Shown in pieces: positions 27,034 through 36,733 of a stretch of 64,000 bases of DNA. The notes under the pieces are model-generated. The model searched no databases and had not been told where the DNA came from. It was given only the letters and a program-made list of their open reading frames with translations. The position numbers and the translations under genes are program-made. The first letter of the stretch is position 1. Each line of letters begins with the position of its first letter. The DNA comes from Porphyromonadaceae bacterium (GTDB lineage Bacteria > Bacteroidota > Bacteroidia > Bacteroidales > Porphyromonadaceae): contig JAUMYQ010000008.1 of the NCBI GenBank assembly GCA_030528555.1, positions 1 through 64,000 of the forward strand, in the 5' to 3' direction.

Positions 27034-28521
27034 CTAGACCTTGCTCTTCTCGCTCTTCGCGGTGGACTTGCGCTTTGCTTTCGTGGTCTTAGTTTGGGGA
27101 GCTTCGCTGCCCTCGGTTACTTTGTCTGCCTTTGTCTTGCTCTTGGCTACTTTGGAGGCAGGCGTTGCGGTGGATGCAGCTACAGTAGATTGAGAGGCTG
27201 CGGAGGGTACATTGGGCTTAGCTTCCGCCAGCTGTCCCTCTAGCTCCTTGATGCGTCGCTTCAGGGTCTTCAGCTCCTCACCCTGATTGCTGATGGTCTG
27301 CTCGTAGTCGTTGAGGATGGGCAGGTCGATGTCTCGAGGCACGAGTTTATCGACACGGAGCATAAAGTCGCTCAGCACGTTCATATAGTTGTTGAACGCA
27401 TCGTAGGGCGAGCTGTATGGGCTGAAGCCTCGGCTGCCTTGGTCACTCATATAGAAGAAGTGGTCGGAGCTTTGGAGGCTAAGCCAGTCTTGCAGGAGGC
27501 GAGAGTCGTGGATGAGATGCACACGCTCGCACAGCTCACGCAGCTTCTCTATCGCCCCTTGCTGAAGGATGTTGCCCATCCACTCGTGGGTACTCTTCTC
27601 TTCGCCCGAGCTGCTGATGGGGTAGCTTACCTTGAGTTCGCCCACAGACTTGCCCTCAACCAATTCGCTTGGCGTGGCGAAGCCCACTGCACCTTGAGCG
27701 GCGAGCATTGGCAAGGCACGGAAGAAGTCGAAGATGCCGCTCTCGCTTCGGTGCGCCATACCGAGCGTTTCGTAGTTCATATATAGGACAGTATGCTCCT
27801 CTCCATTGGGTAGGGCTTGCACCCTAGAGATGAGCTTATCGGCCGTGATAGGGAAGTCGGGGTGGTCGTACCTGCCGAAGTCCTTGCTGATATACTCCGA
27901 GAGGGCTGCATTGCGCAGCAGCAGTTTGCAGTCGGGGTTCGTGGCAGCGTGGTAGAGGTAGTTGGGGCTTTTCCAGCCAAGCACGTGCTTCGCTCCCTCA
28001 GTCAGAACGCCCTTTAGCCCCATCTCCCGAAGCATTAGAGCAATATCATCACTATAGATTAGCCCTGTATTGCACAGCACCTTGGAAGGCGCAACGCCAA
28101 AGAGGTGGTGCAGCCGCTCCTGCTGGAGGCGAATTTGGTTCTTAAACTCCTTGAAATCGTAGAGCGATGCGAGCGAATGCGCATAGGGCGCAGCCACTAG
28201 CTCCACACGCCCTGTGGCGACCAACTCCTGAAAGCTCGTGAAGAGCTGCGGCATATACTCCTCCATCTGCTCGATGGCTAGCCCCGAGATCGAGTAGCTT
28301 ATCCTAAAGTCGGGGTAGGCACGCAGTAGCTCCAGCATCATTTGATTGGCTGGGAGGTAGCATTCGTGGGCTATCTGCTCGAAGATATCTTGGTTGAGCC
28401 TATCGTCCTGGTAGTCGTGGTAGGGGCTACCGATGTCGAAGAAGCGATAACGGCGGAAGCGATAGGGCTGATGTATCTGGAAGCAAAGGCAAATCTTTTT
28501 CATACGATTGTCTATTGTCAT
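27034..28521 (-). CDS. Glycoside hydrolase family 57 alpha-amylase-like protein
   Basis: 495 residues. The N-terminal part has the GH57 features CFQIHQPYRFRR (first conserved His-Gln-Pro) and the region around GLIYSDDIALMLREMG, in a fold expected to be a (beta/alpha)7 barrel acting on alpha-1,4-glucans. After about residue 400 comes a coiled-coil stretch and then a low-complexity, Lys/Ala/Thr-rich tail of about 70 residues (KSKTKADKVTEGSEAP and similar), unusual for the family. Translation may begin at 28521 or at the Met at 28503, which directly precedes the conserved domain. It is the last gene of the GDE-GT4-GH57 operon, 4 bases after the GT4 gene. Confidence 0.9.
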   Translation of the reverse strand: MTIDNRMKKICLCFQIHQPYRFRRYRFFDIGSPYHDYQDDRLNQDIFEQIAHECYLPANQMMLELLRAYPDFRISYSISGLAIEQMEEYMPQLFTSFQELVATGRVELVAAPYAHSLASLYDFKEFKNQIRLQQERLHHLFGVAPSKVLCNTGLIYSDDIALMLREMGLKGVLTEGAKHVLGWKSPNYLYHAATNPDCKLLLRNAALSEYISKDFGRYDHPDFPITADKLISRVQALPNGEEHTVLYMNYETLGMAHRSESGIFDFFRALPMLAAQGAVGFATPSELVEGKSVGELKVSYPISSSGEEKSTHEWMGNILQQGAIEKLRELCERVHLIHDSRLLQDWLSLQSSDHFFYMSDQGSRGFSPYSSPYDAFNNYMNVLSDFMLRVDKLVPRDIDLPILNDYEQTISNQGEELKTLKRRIKELEGQLAEAKPNVPSAASQSTVAASTATPASKVAKSKTKADKVTEGSEAPQTKTTKAKRKSTAKSEKSKV

Positions 28522-28525
28522 GTGG

Positions 28526-29788
28526 TTATCGAACTAGCTTATTATAAATATCACGCACCTTTTGTCCTGCGATGTCCCAAGTCAGGCTGTTTACCTCTCG
28601 AAGCCCTTCCTCTTGGAGGTAGCGGTGCATCTCGTCGTAGGTGATGAGGGCGTAGATGGCATCGGCCATAGCCTCCACATCCCAGTAGTCCACCTTGACG
28701 GCATAGTCGAGGATCTCGGCACAGCCACTTTGGTAGGAGATGATGGACGGCACTCCGCACTGCATCGCCTCGAGGGGAGAGATGCCGAACGGCTCAGATA
28801 CCGAGGGCATCACATAGACATCACTAGACTTGAAGACCTCGTACACCTGTCGTCCCTTCATAAAGCCAGTGAAGTGGAACTTGTCGGCAATCTTGTAGCG
28901 AGCAACGAGGCGAATCATCTCGTCCATCTTATCGCCATTGCCAGCCATCACAAAGCGCACGCCCTGTGGCTTACGCTCCAGTACCCGAGCTGCTGCTTCG
29001 ACAAAGTACTCGCAGCCCTTCTGCATCGTGATGCGTCCGAGGAAGGTCACGACCTTATCCTCTAGGGGCGAGAGGCGAGGGATGCTAAGAATCTCAGGCT
29101 CAAGGGGTGTTACGGCATTGTGTACCGTGGTTACCTTGGCTGGGTCTTGATGGTACTTCTCGATGACGGTACGCCTCGTTAGGTCGCTCACTGTGATGAT
29201 GTGGTCGGCGTGGTTCATGCCGTCTATCTCGATGGCATATACTTGCGGATTGACGTTGCCACGGCTGCGATCGAAGTCGGTGGCGTGAACGTGTACGACC
29301 AGTGGCTTGCCCGTGACGTGCTTGGCGTGGATGCCAGCAGGGTAGGTAAGCCAGTCGTGCGAATGGATCACATCGTACTCCTCGGCTCGGGCAATGACCC
29401 CAGCCACGATGGAATAGTTGTTAATCTCCTCCAGCAGGTTGTCGGGATAGCGACCAGAGAACTCGATACAGCCGAGGTCGTTGGTGTGCCGATAGCCAAA
29501 GTCTGCGTAGATGTGGTTGCGCAGGTGGTAGTACAGCTCGGGCGACATCTTACTGCCAAGCCGATCACGCAGGTAGTCGGGCTGCACATCTCGGTACACT
29601 ACGGGCGTATCGCCAGCCCCGATGATGCGCAGGAAGCTCGTGTCTTCGTCACCATGAGGGCGAGGTATTACGAACGTGATATCCATATCCTCCTGGCTGG
29701 CCATGCCCTTGGTTAGTCCATAGCTAGCGGTCCCCAGACCGCCAAGTATATGTGGGGGAAATTCCCACCCAAACATCAAAGCCCTCAT
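28526..29788 (-). CDS. Family GT4 glycosyltransferase (glycogen/maltodextrin operon)
   Basis: 420 residues, two Rossmann-like domains. The N-terminus MFGWEFPPHILGGLGTASYG contains the Gly-rich acceptor loop of starch/glycogen-synthase-like GTs. The C-terminal half has FLGRITMQKGCEYFVEAA and the nucleotide-sugar binding EPFGISPLEAMQCGVP, the E-x7-E motif. In many Bacteroidota this gene sits between a glycogen debranching enzyme and a GH57 amylase, as here. It presumably elongates or remodels an alpha-glucan, but the donor is not certain. Start ATG overlaps the stop of the debranching gene by 4 bases (29785-29788), so translation is coupled. Confidence 0.9.
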   Translation of the reverse strand: MRALMFGWEFPPHILGGLGTASYGLTKGMASQEDMDITFVIPRPHGDEDTSFLRIIGAGDTPVVYRDVQPDYLRDRLGSKMSPELYYHLRNHIYADFGYRHTNDLGCIEFSGRYPDNLLEEINNYSIVAGVIARAEEYDVIHSHDWLTYPAGIHAKHVTGKPLVVHVHATDFDRSRGNVNPQVYAIEIDGMNHADHIITVSDLTRRTVIEKYHQDPAKVTTVHNAVTPLEPEILSIPRLSPLEDKVVTFLGRITMQKGCEYFVEAAARVLERKPQGVRFVMAGNGDKMDEMIRLVARYKIADKFHFTGFMKGRQVYEVFKSSDVYVMPSVSEPFGISPLEAMQCGVPSIISYQSGCAEILDYAVKVDYWDVEAMADAIYALITYDEMHRYLQEEGLREVNSLTWDIAGQKVRDIYNKLVR

Positions 29789-31758
29789 ACGTATCTAATG
29801 ATCAAATTATTCTTGTCGTCGTACTTTTTCTTTGCCTTGTCCAGTAAGTAGAGCGAGCGGATGATCTCGCCCACACTCATGGCAAGTGAAATAGCACCCC
29901 TAGCTTTGTAGGGAGGGTTGCCATCGAAGAGCTCACTGATTGTGCCTACGCCATGCTCCTGAACTTCTTCCTCCATACCGATGAGCGTTCGCTCGATGAA
30001 GGAGTTCGCAGCTCGGCCATAGAGCTTCATGTAGGCCTCGAAGTAGGGTCCTAGAAGCCAGGCCCAGGCCGAGCCGTTATAGTAAGCTAGTTCGCGTTCG
30101 TGCTGGGAGCCGCAGCACACAGCGCGGTAGCCCTCGCTTTTGGGGCTGAGGGTGCGTAGCCCCTTGGGGGTGCGTAGCTCTCGGGTCACATACTCCAGCA
30201 CGCTGCGCTGTACTCTACGAGGCAAAGGTGAGTGAGGTAGCGAGACAGCGAAGATCATGTTGGGGCGTACGCTCCAGTCCCTTGCTCCTTGATGGGTGAC
30301 GTAGTCGAAGAGGTAGCCATGTTCGTTTACAAAAAGTGCGTTGAAGTTACGTTCCGTCCGCTCGGCAAGAATATCGAGCTCTACGTTCCACTGTCCTGGA
30401 CAAAGCTCCTTGTAGAAGAGTAGAGCGTTGTACCAAAGAGCATTTAGCTCAACAAGGTAGCCCTCTCGGCGCACCACTGCCATGCCGTTGAGCTTGGCAT
30501 CCATCCAGCTAATGGGCTGTCCTTTGCTGTAGACATAAAGCAAACCTGTATCCTCAAGGTGTGTATGCTCTGGCGATCCACTCATATAGTAGTCTACCAT
30601 ACGACTAACAAAGGCACCATAGCGATTGCGAGTTTCTTCCAATCCTCTCAGGCGAGCGAACTGCTGTATGCACCATATTGCCCAGAGCCCTACATCGGGG
30701 TCTCCGATGTGAGTCATAAGCGAGCTGGTCTGGCGTCCAGCCATATAGTCATCGAGGTCAGGGATGACGGTCTTCATTACCCTATCGTATCGCTCTGGCG
30801 CATCGGCATAGATGGAGCAGCCGGGTAGGGCTACGAAAAGGTCTCTGGCGCGCACCCCAAACCAAGGATAACCAGCTAGTAGATAACCGTCTTCCTCGTT
30901 GGGGCGGTAGTAGAATTGTTGCGCAGAGCTCAAGAGACAAGAGCGAAAGTCTAGCCGTGGGATACGTATCTTGCGCTCGGCATCGAAGAGACTCTCAATA
31001 CTCTCAGGATCCAATTCCTGTAGGCCTGCTGTGAAGTAGATGGGTTTGCCGAGCTCGATAGGGCACTCAAAGTAACCAGGCTGATAGAGATCTTCTGTAT
31101 GTTCATATCCACGCTCACGCTCCTTGCGGTAGAGGATACGCTCATTCCAATAGACATGGTGATGGAACTCCGAGGGGGTCGACGTCTGCATGCAGAGCAT
31201 CGGATAGCCAGCATAGAGTCGCATCCCGATGCCCTGGCGCAGCTCGTGTACCGTGCCGTCCACGGTATCGTTGCGCCGAGTGAGCATCTTCACATCTCGG
31301 AAAGCGAGCAGGGGCAAGAAGCGCAGTAGCGTCTGGCTGTGTGCCTCTAACAGCGTGAATTTAAAGATGACCCGATGCTCGTAATGACAGAGGTAAAACT
31401 CCCTGCGCAGCACTACGCCCCCCACGCGATAGGTCGTTGAGGAGGCTACGTCCACATCGTACTCACGGACATACTTATGTCCTAGGGGACTAAACACATC
31501 GCCTGGATACTCATGCACCCCCACGTTGAAAGGGACTCCATGCTGTACGATGGAGAAGTCTAGCGAGGATAGTAGGACGTGGTTGTTTGCGCTCAATTCG
31601 GGGAGAGGGATCACGAGTGCACCGTGATATTTGCGAGTGTTACAGCCAACGATGCTTGAGCAACAGTAGGCCCCCATGCGGTTTGTGCGGATATATTCTC
31701 GCTGGAGTGATTCTTCTAGGTTAGACATCAATCGTCTATCGAACTTAAGATAGCTCAT
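29785..31758 (-). CDS. Glycogen debranching enzyme (amylo-alpha-1,6-glucosidase type)
   Basis: Removes or transfers the branch stubs of glycogen so that linear glucans can be degraded. I chose the ATG at 31758 (657 aa), because it gives the family-typical N-terminus MSYLKFDRRLMSNLEESL followed by REYIRTNRMGAYCCSSIVGCNTRKYHG; an upstream in-frame start at 31926 adds 56 residues without family features. The N-terminal part is the GDE_N domain. The C-terminal (alpha/alpha)6 barrel has YLLAGYPWFGVRARDLFVAL and YNGSAWAWLLGPY. First gene of a three-gene minus-strand operon. Confidence 0.92.
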   Translation of the reverse strand: MSYLKFDRRLMSNLEESLQREYIRTNRMGAYCCSSIVGCNTRKYHGALVIPLPELSANNHVLLSSLDFSIVQHGVPFNVGVHEYPGDVFSPLGHKYVREYDVDVASSTTYRVGGVVLRREFYLCHYEHRVIFKFTLLEAHSQTLLRFLPLLAFRDVKMLTRRNDTVDGTVHELRQGIGMRLYAGYPMLCMQTSTPSEFHHHVYWNERILYRKERERGYEHTEDLYQPGYFECPIELGKPIYFTAGLQELDPESIESLFDAERKIRIPRLDFRSCLLSSAQQFYYRPNEEDGYLLAGYPWFGVRARDLFVALPGCSIYADAPERYDRVMKTVIPDLDDYMAGRQTSSLMTHIGDPDVGLWAIWCIQQFARLRGLEETRNRYGAFVSRMVDYYMSGSPEHTHLEDTGLLYVYSKGQPISWMDAKLNGMAVVRREGYLVELNALWYNALLFYKELCPGQWNVELDILAERTERNFNALFVNEHGYLFDYVTHQGARDWSVRPNMIFAVSLPHSPLPRRVQRSVLEYVTRELRTPKGLRTLSPKSEGYRAVCCGSQHERELAYYNGSAWAWLLGPYFEAYMKLYGRAANSFIERTLIGMEEEVQEHGVGTISELFDGNPPYKARGAISLAMSVGEIIRSLYLLDKAKKKYDDKNNLIIRYV

Positions 31759-32199
31759 ACGCCTTTGGGTATAATAGGGTGATGAGATTCCTGTCACCTC
31801 TTGCCTGCACTTAGGTTGAGTGCTTGTGGAGGTTTCAAACAGTGTAATCTCTGTTCTTTGCCCTAAATATAATTGTTTTTCGTGAGAATATAGCCCTCTG
31901 GGCGAAAAAATAGGTTCGTTGTTCAAATTAATCGGTTATACCTTCTGCTCGGCACAGGGGCATCTTCATCGCTCAAAACCGACCTTTGCTTTTGGAGAGG
32001 ATGAGCTCTGTGAGGCAGCATGTGCTTTAGGCTCAGACTGAGACGGCTTAGCAATCAGAAAAATATGCTAAATTTGCCACCGCTCTGTATTTGACCCTCA
32101 CACTATGTGTGCTGCCATGGTGAAGAGCTGAGGGTGGGCTACAGAGACAATCAACATTTCGTAAGTTATAAATGAATAAATATACAAAGTAGTATCACG
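31759..32199. other. Divergent intergenic region, debranching gene versus secDF
   Basis: 441 bases between the chosen start of the minus-strand debranching enzyme gene and secDF. The only element I can point to is TAAATTTG at 32069-32076 on the plus strand, a good -7 match but with no clear -33 partner, which would give secDF a leader of about 120 bases. No convincing minus-strand promoter was found. A weak alternative N-terminal extension of the debranching enzyme occupies 31759-31926. Confidence 0.4.
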
Positions 32200-35100
32200 A
32201 TGCAAAACAAAGGATTTGTGACTTTCGTCACGGTTAGTTTGGCTCTGATCTGCGCTTTCTACCTGTCGTTTTCGTTTGTGACGAACCATTACGACAAGAA
32301 GGCTCAGGCTATGGGAGAGGAGGCTGGTAGAGCCTACCTTGACTCTATGTCCAACGAAAAAGTACTGTTTGGCTACACGCTCAAGCAAGCTCAGGCTCAG
32401 CAGATAGGCCTTGGGCTTGACCTCAAGGGGGGGATGAATGTTATTCTCAAGCTCAATGCGGGCGACTTGATTCGTTCATTGGCAGGCAAGCCAGAGGATG
32501 AGAGCTTCAATAAGGCCATCGAGCTAGCCAGCAAGAGTACTTCTCAGGCGGACTATATCGATGAATTCGTTGCTCAGTATCGAGCTCTTGAGCCTTCGGC
32601 CAATCTTGCCGTACTCTTTGGCTCGGGCGATCTGAGAGATCAGATTAATCCCAACACTAAGGATGCAGAGGTCGTTGCTTTGCTGAAGGAGCGCTATGAG
32701 AGTGCTATCGAGGCTTCGTTCAATGTGCTGCGTGCTCGTATTGACCGCTTCGGTGTAGTCGCCCCCAATCTGCAACGGCTAGAGGGACGTGGTCGTATCC
32801 TTGTCGAGTTGCCTGGAGTAAAGGACCCTGAGCGTGTCCGCGAGCTACTGCAGCGTAGTGCCAATCTTCAGTTTTGGCGTACTTACACTTTCCAAGAGGT
32901 GCAGAGCGATCTCGAGGCAGCCAATGCTCGTCTCAGCCAGATGATGGCCAGCACAGAGGCCAAACTCGATACTGTTGGTCTCGATAGCGCAGCTAAGGCA
33001 GAGGCGGTGGCCAAGGTAGAGGCCGAGCAAGCGGCTAGTGGCAATGTTCTCTTCTCTCTTCTGATGCCTGGCGGACGTGGCGGAGCTACTGTTGGGGTGG
33101 CCAAAAAGGCCGACATGGACAAGATTGATGAGCTACTTGCCCAAGCTAAGCAGCTAGGAGCTATTCGCGAAGACCTTAGTCTTATGTGGGGCGTGAAGCC
33201 TATCACGGATGGAGCTACCCGTAAGCCAACGGATATCTATGAATTGTATGCTATCCGCACGAACCGAAGCATGACGCCCGACCTAGCTGGCGACGCTGTA
33301 GTCTCTGCCTCAAGCAATATTCAAAATAACTTCGGGCACAGCGAACCCGTTGTATCGATGACGATGGACACCGAGGGAGCACAAAAGTGGGCTCGTCTTA
33401 CCAAGGACAATGTTGGGCGTGCTATCGCTGTAGTGCTTGACGGTGTGGTTTACTCTGCGCCTAACGTGAACCAAGAGATTACGGGGGGGAACTCTCAGAT
33501 CTCTGGTAGCTTCACGGTGGATGAGGCTGGTGACTTGGCTAATGTGTTGAACTCTGGCAAGATGGAGACCTCAGTCGTTATTGAGCAAGAGAACGTGGTC
33601 GGGCCAACTCTTGGGCAAGCATCTATCAAGGCCGGAGTTATTTCCTTTGCTATTGCTCTCATTCTGCTCATGATCTATATGTGCCTTGCTTACGGACTTA
33701 TTCCGGGCATGGTGGCCAATATGGCTCTTATCATCAATAGCTTCTTTACGCTCGGCATCCTAGCTTCGTTTCACGCAGTGCTAACCCTTTCGGGCATCGC
33801 AGGTCTCGTCCTTACGCTGGGTATGGCGGTCGATGCCAATGTGCTGATTAACGAGCGCATCAAGGAAGAGCTACGCCGTGGCAAGGATATGACGCGCGCC
33901 ATTGCTGATGGTTATGGCAATGCCTTCAGTGCTATCTTTGACTCAAATCTGACGACCATTATTACGGGTGTGGTACTATTCTTCTTTGGTACCGGTCCTA
34001 TTCGTGGGTTTGCTACAACGCTCATTATTGGTCTTGTGGCATCGTTCATCACTGCGGTCTTCCTTACGCGTATGGTCTTTGAGGCGCTAGATAAAGCAGG
34101 CAAGCTCAAGAGTGTGACCTATGCTACACCACTTACACGCAGTGTGCTGGTAAATCCCGCTTACGACTTCCTTGGCGCTCGAAAGAAGGGCTACATGCTT
34201 CCCATCGTTGTTCTTGTTCTTGGCTTGGTGGCTCTATTTACGGTAGGGCTGAATAATGGTATAGAGTTCTCGGGTGGACGCAACTATGTGGTGAAGTTCG
34301 ATCAAAAAGTAGATAACGATGCCATCCGTACTGCCCTTGCGCCAGAGCTGGACAACAAGCTTGTACTAACCTCTATCGGTACAGAAGGCGACCAGGTACG
34401 TATCTCTACGAACTATAAGGTAGAGGACGATGGTGAGGGAGTAGAGGATGAGATCACAGACAAGCTCTTTACTGGTCTTAAGCCATTCTATGGGTCGGAA
34501 CCCAGTCGTGATGCTTTCATACATGAGTATGTTGTCAGCTCTCAGAAGGTTAGCCCAAGTATGAGTGACGACATCAAGCGCGGTGCACTCATCGCCGTGA
34601 CGCTTGCTCTAGCCTTTATGGCTCTTTATATCTTGATTCGCTTCCGTGATGTGGCCTTCTCTCTTGGAGCTCTTGCATCGGTGACGGCTACGACATTGCT
34701 CATCATCTCGATTTATGCCCTGCTGTGGAAGGTCCTTCCCTTTACGATGGAGGTGGATCAAAACTTTATCGCAGCCTTGCTGGCGATCATTGGATATGCT
34801 ATCAATGATGTCGTGATTGTCTTCGACCGTATCCGTGAGGAGATAGGTTTGCATCCCAAGGCGGACCGCAAGGTTATTATCAATCAGGCTCTAAATGCGA
34901 CATTAGCTCGTACGCTCAATACATCGTTGACAACTTTCCTTGTGATGGCTATTGTTTTCACATTCGGAGGGGCTTCGATGCGTAGCTTCACCTTTGCAAT
35001 TTTGTTGGGGGTAGTCTTCGGTACATACTGTACGCTCTTTGTGGCTACGCCGATTGCTTACGAAGTAGCTAAGCGCAGAGCTGCTAAGGCGACTAAGTAG
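32200..35100 (+). CDS. secDF: Protein translocase subunits SecD-SecF, fused
   Basis: A 966-residue single-chain SecDF, which uses the proton gradient to pull exported proteins through SecYEG on the periplasmic side. The SecD half (about 1-645) has one N-terminal membrane helix, LGLDLKGGMNVILKL, a large periplasmic P1 domain and five membrane helices including GLVLTLGMAVDANVLI. The SecF half (about 650-966) has NNGIEFSGGRNYVVKF and YAINDVVIVFDRIRE. Fusion is the normal state in Bacteroidota. It is flanked by a strong hairpin downstream and is apparently monocistronic. Confidence 0.97.
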   Translation: MQNKGFVTFVTVSLALICAFYLSFSFVTNHYDKKAQAMGEEAGRAYLDSMSNEKVLFGYTLKQAQAQQIGLGLDLKGGMNVILKLNAGDLIRSLAGKPEDESFNKAIELASKSTSQADYIDEFVAQYRALEPSANLAVLFGSGDLRDQINPNTKDAEVVALLKERYESAIEASFNVLRARIDRFGVVAPNLQRLEGRGRILVELPGVKDPERVRELLQRSANLQFWRTYTFQEVQSDLEAANARLSQMMASTEAKLDTVGLDSAAKAEAVAKVEAEQAASGNVLFSLLMPGGRGGATVGVAKKADMDKIDELLAQAKQLGAIREDLSLMWGVKPITDGATRKPTDIYELYAIRTNRSMTPDLAGDAVVSASSNIQNNFGHSEPVVSMTMDTEGAQKWARLTKDNVGRAIAVVLDGVVYSAPNVNQEITGGNSQISGSFTVDEAGDLANVLNSGKMETSVVIEQENVVGPTLGQASIKAGVISFAIALILLMIYMCLAYGLIPGMVANMALIINSFFTLGILASFHAVLTLSGIAGLVLTLGMAVDANVLINERIKEELRRGKDMTRAIADGYGNAFSAIFDSNLTTIITGVVLFFFGTGPIRGFATTLIIGLVASFITAVFLTRMVFEALDKAGKLKSVTYATPLTRSVLVNPAYDFLGARKKGYMLPIVVLVLGLVALFTVGLNNGIEFSGGRNYVVKFDQKVDNDAIRTALAPELDNKLVLTSIGTEGDQVRISTNYKVEDDGEGVEDEITDKLFTGLKPFYGSEPSRDAFIHEYVVSSQKVSPSMSDDIKRGALIAVTLALAFMALYILIRFRDVAFSLGALASVTATTLLIISIYALLWKVLPFTMEVDQNFIAALLAIIGYAINDVVIVFDRIREEIGLHPKADRKVIINQALNATLARTLNTSLTTFLVMAIVFTFGGASMRSFTFAILLGVVFGTYCTLFVATPIAYEVAKRRAAKATK

Positions 35101-35119
35101 TCTTGCAAGACTTTCCATA

Positions 35120-35157
35120 GCAATGGGGGCACTCCTAGACAGGAGTGCCCCCATTGC
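35120..35157. terminator. Strong hairpin after secDF
   Basis: GCAATGGGGGCACTCCT (35120-35136) pairs perfectly over 17 bp with AGGAGTGCCCCCATTGC (35141-35157). No T-run follows, but position (20 bases after the stop) and stability suggest a terminator or 3' end stabiliser. Confidence 0.75.
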
Positions 35158-35212
35158 ATTATCCTCCTAACCAAATCCAAAATGTCCTCAAAAACTGTCC
35201 TTTGGCTTCGTC

Positions 35213-35325
35213 TAAAAAATGCTCGGGAACACTCGAAAAAATGTTCCCGAACTTTTTTCTCGGAGTTCCCGAACTTTTTGGAAAAAGATCGGGAAGTTTT
35301 TTTTGAAAGTTCCCGAAGATTTTTC
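35213..35325 (-). repeat. 22-bp-period repeat, copy C (inverted orientation)
   Basis: Complement of the full-length repeat. Boxes start at 35221, 35243, 35265, 35287 and 35309, each exactly 22 bases apart: GCTCGGGAAC, GTTCCCGAAC, GTTCCCGAAC, GATCGGGAAG and GTTCCCGAAG. Spacers match those of copies A and F read on the other strand. It lies between the secDF hairpin and the exopolysaccharide operon promoter. The 35326-35498 stretch shows nothing else; a 61-codon frame there is not convincing. Confidence 0.9.
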
Positions 35326-35498
35326 GATATATAGCCGATGTTTCTTATATGGCTTTCTTTCAGTTATTTATGGAGTGTCTGGCGTGAGGCTATGAATCGG
35401 GACCTGCGAGTTCTTTGGCGAGATGTGGGCAGGAGCTATTTGGGGAGTATGGAGAGAATAGCTCAACAGATCTTTATTGTTTTTTCGATGTGTTTTTA

Positions 35499-35528
35499 TT
35501 TGGAAACAAAACACAAGTGCTAAATTTG
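35499..35528 (+). promoter_or_regulatory. Predicted promoter of the exopolysaccharide operon
   Basis: TTTG (35499-35502), an 18-base spacer and TAAATTTG (35521-35528): an exact match to the Bacteroidota primary sigma consensus. The expected start point near 35534 leaves a leader of about 25 bases before the first gene. Confidence 0.75.
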
Positions 35529-35558
35529 TCTTCGGTTAGGAATTTATGAACCTAGAAC

Positions 35559-36677
35559 ATGAAGATAAAGGTACTCCAGTTGGGTAAGTTTCACCCTATT
35601 AAAGGAGGTGTCGAGAAGGTGATGATGGCTTTCGTGCTCGGGCTATCATCACGAGCTATTAGGTGTGATATGCTCTGCGCTGCAGATGATGATGATATAG
35701 GAGAGGCTACACTAAACTCGTACGCTAAGCTTTATAAAACCGAGACGGTGGTCAAAAAGTCGGCAACAATGATCTCGCCAAACATGATCACCAAGCTTCG
35801 CAATATATGCCACGATTACGATATCATACATATCCACCATCCCGACCCAATGTCGGCTCTGGCTCTTTTTCTCTCGGGCTACAAGGGTAAGGTGGTGCTG
35901 CACTGGCATAGCGACATACTCAAGCAGCAAGTATTATTGCAGCTCTACAAGCCACTACAATCTTGGCTGGTTGGCCGTGCAGACCTTATCCTAGGTACCA
36001 CTCCAGTCTATGTCAAAGAGTCGCGCTGGCTACGAAAAGCCCAGCCCAAGGTGAGTTATCTACCGATTGGGGTGCGCGAGCGTCAGGCCGAAGATATGCT
36101 TATTCATGCGATTCGAAGCCAATATCCAGGCAAGAAGATTATCTACTCCATGGGTCGGCTCGTTGAGTATAAAGGCTATGAGTACCTCATCGAAGCTGCT
36201 GAGATCTTGGGGGATGAGTATGTTGTGCTCATCGGTGGCTCGGGCCCTCTCAAGGGGAAGTTGCAGCAACAAGTACGCTCCCTGGGGCTTGAAGAGCGTG
36301 TGCATATCCTGGGTTTTATCCCCAAAGAGGTCGAGGCAGCCTATTATGCTGCATGCGATGTCTACTGCCTTAGCTCTACACTCCGAACTGAGGCCTATGC
36401 CATTGTACAGGTCGAGGCCATGTCGGTGGGGCGCCCCATCGTGGCTACGAAGATCCCAGGGTCTGGCGTACCTTGGGTCAATCAAGATGGGGTCTCTGGG
36501 CTGAATGTAGAGCCCAGAAGTGCCAAAGCCATTGCCGAAGCGGTCAGAAAGCTCTGCTCCAATCCTGCTCTATACAAGAAGTTGAGTTTGGGGGCCAAAG
36601 ATCGCTACCGAAGGTTCTTTACCCGAGAGGCCATGATCGATGGCTTATTGTCCCATTATCAGGGTTTGTTAGGGTAA
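35559..36677 (+). CDS. Family GT4 glycosyltransferase, exopolysaccharide operon
   Basis: 372 residues with two Rossmann domains. KFHPIKGGVEKVMMAF at the N-terminus is the acceptor-side loop of GT4 enzymes. YSMGRLVEYKGYEYLIEAA and EAYAIVQVEAMSVGRPIVATK in the C-terminal half form the nucleotide-sugar site (E-x7-E). Probably adds a hexose or mannose to a lipid-linked repeat unit on the cytoplasmic face of the inner membrane. It is the only glycosyltransferase in the operon, so most sugars of the polymer must be added by enzymes encoded elsewhere. First gene after the predicted promoter. Confidence 0.9.
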   Translation: MKIKVLQLGKFHPIKGGVEKVMMAFVLGLSSRAIRCDMLCAADDDDIGEATLNSYAKLYKTETVVKKSATMISPNMITKLRNICHDYDIIHIHHPDPMSALALFLSGYKGKVVLHWHSDILKQQVLLQLYKPLQSWLVGRADLILGTTPVYVKESRWLRKAQPKVSYLPIGVRERQAEDMLIHAIRSQYPGKKIIYSMGRLVEYKGYEYLIEAAEILGDEYVVLIGGSGPLKGKLQQQVRSLGLEERVHILGFIPKEVEAAYYAACDVYCLSSTLRTEAYAIVQVEAMSVGRPIVATKIPGSGVPWVNQDGVSGLNVEPRSAKAIAEAVRKLCSNPALYKKLSLGAKDRYRRFFTREAMIDGLLSHYQGLLG

Positions 36678-36733
36678 TTTTCTAACTTTGTGGGCCATTC
36701 ATCAATAGACATAGACATCAAACATTATAAGGT

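Noticed and set aside
35338..35523. 61-codon frame before the exopolysaccharide operon
   Set aside because: It spans the consensus promoter and resembles no family.
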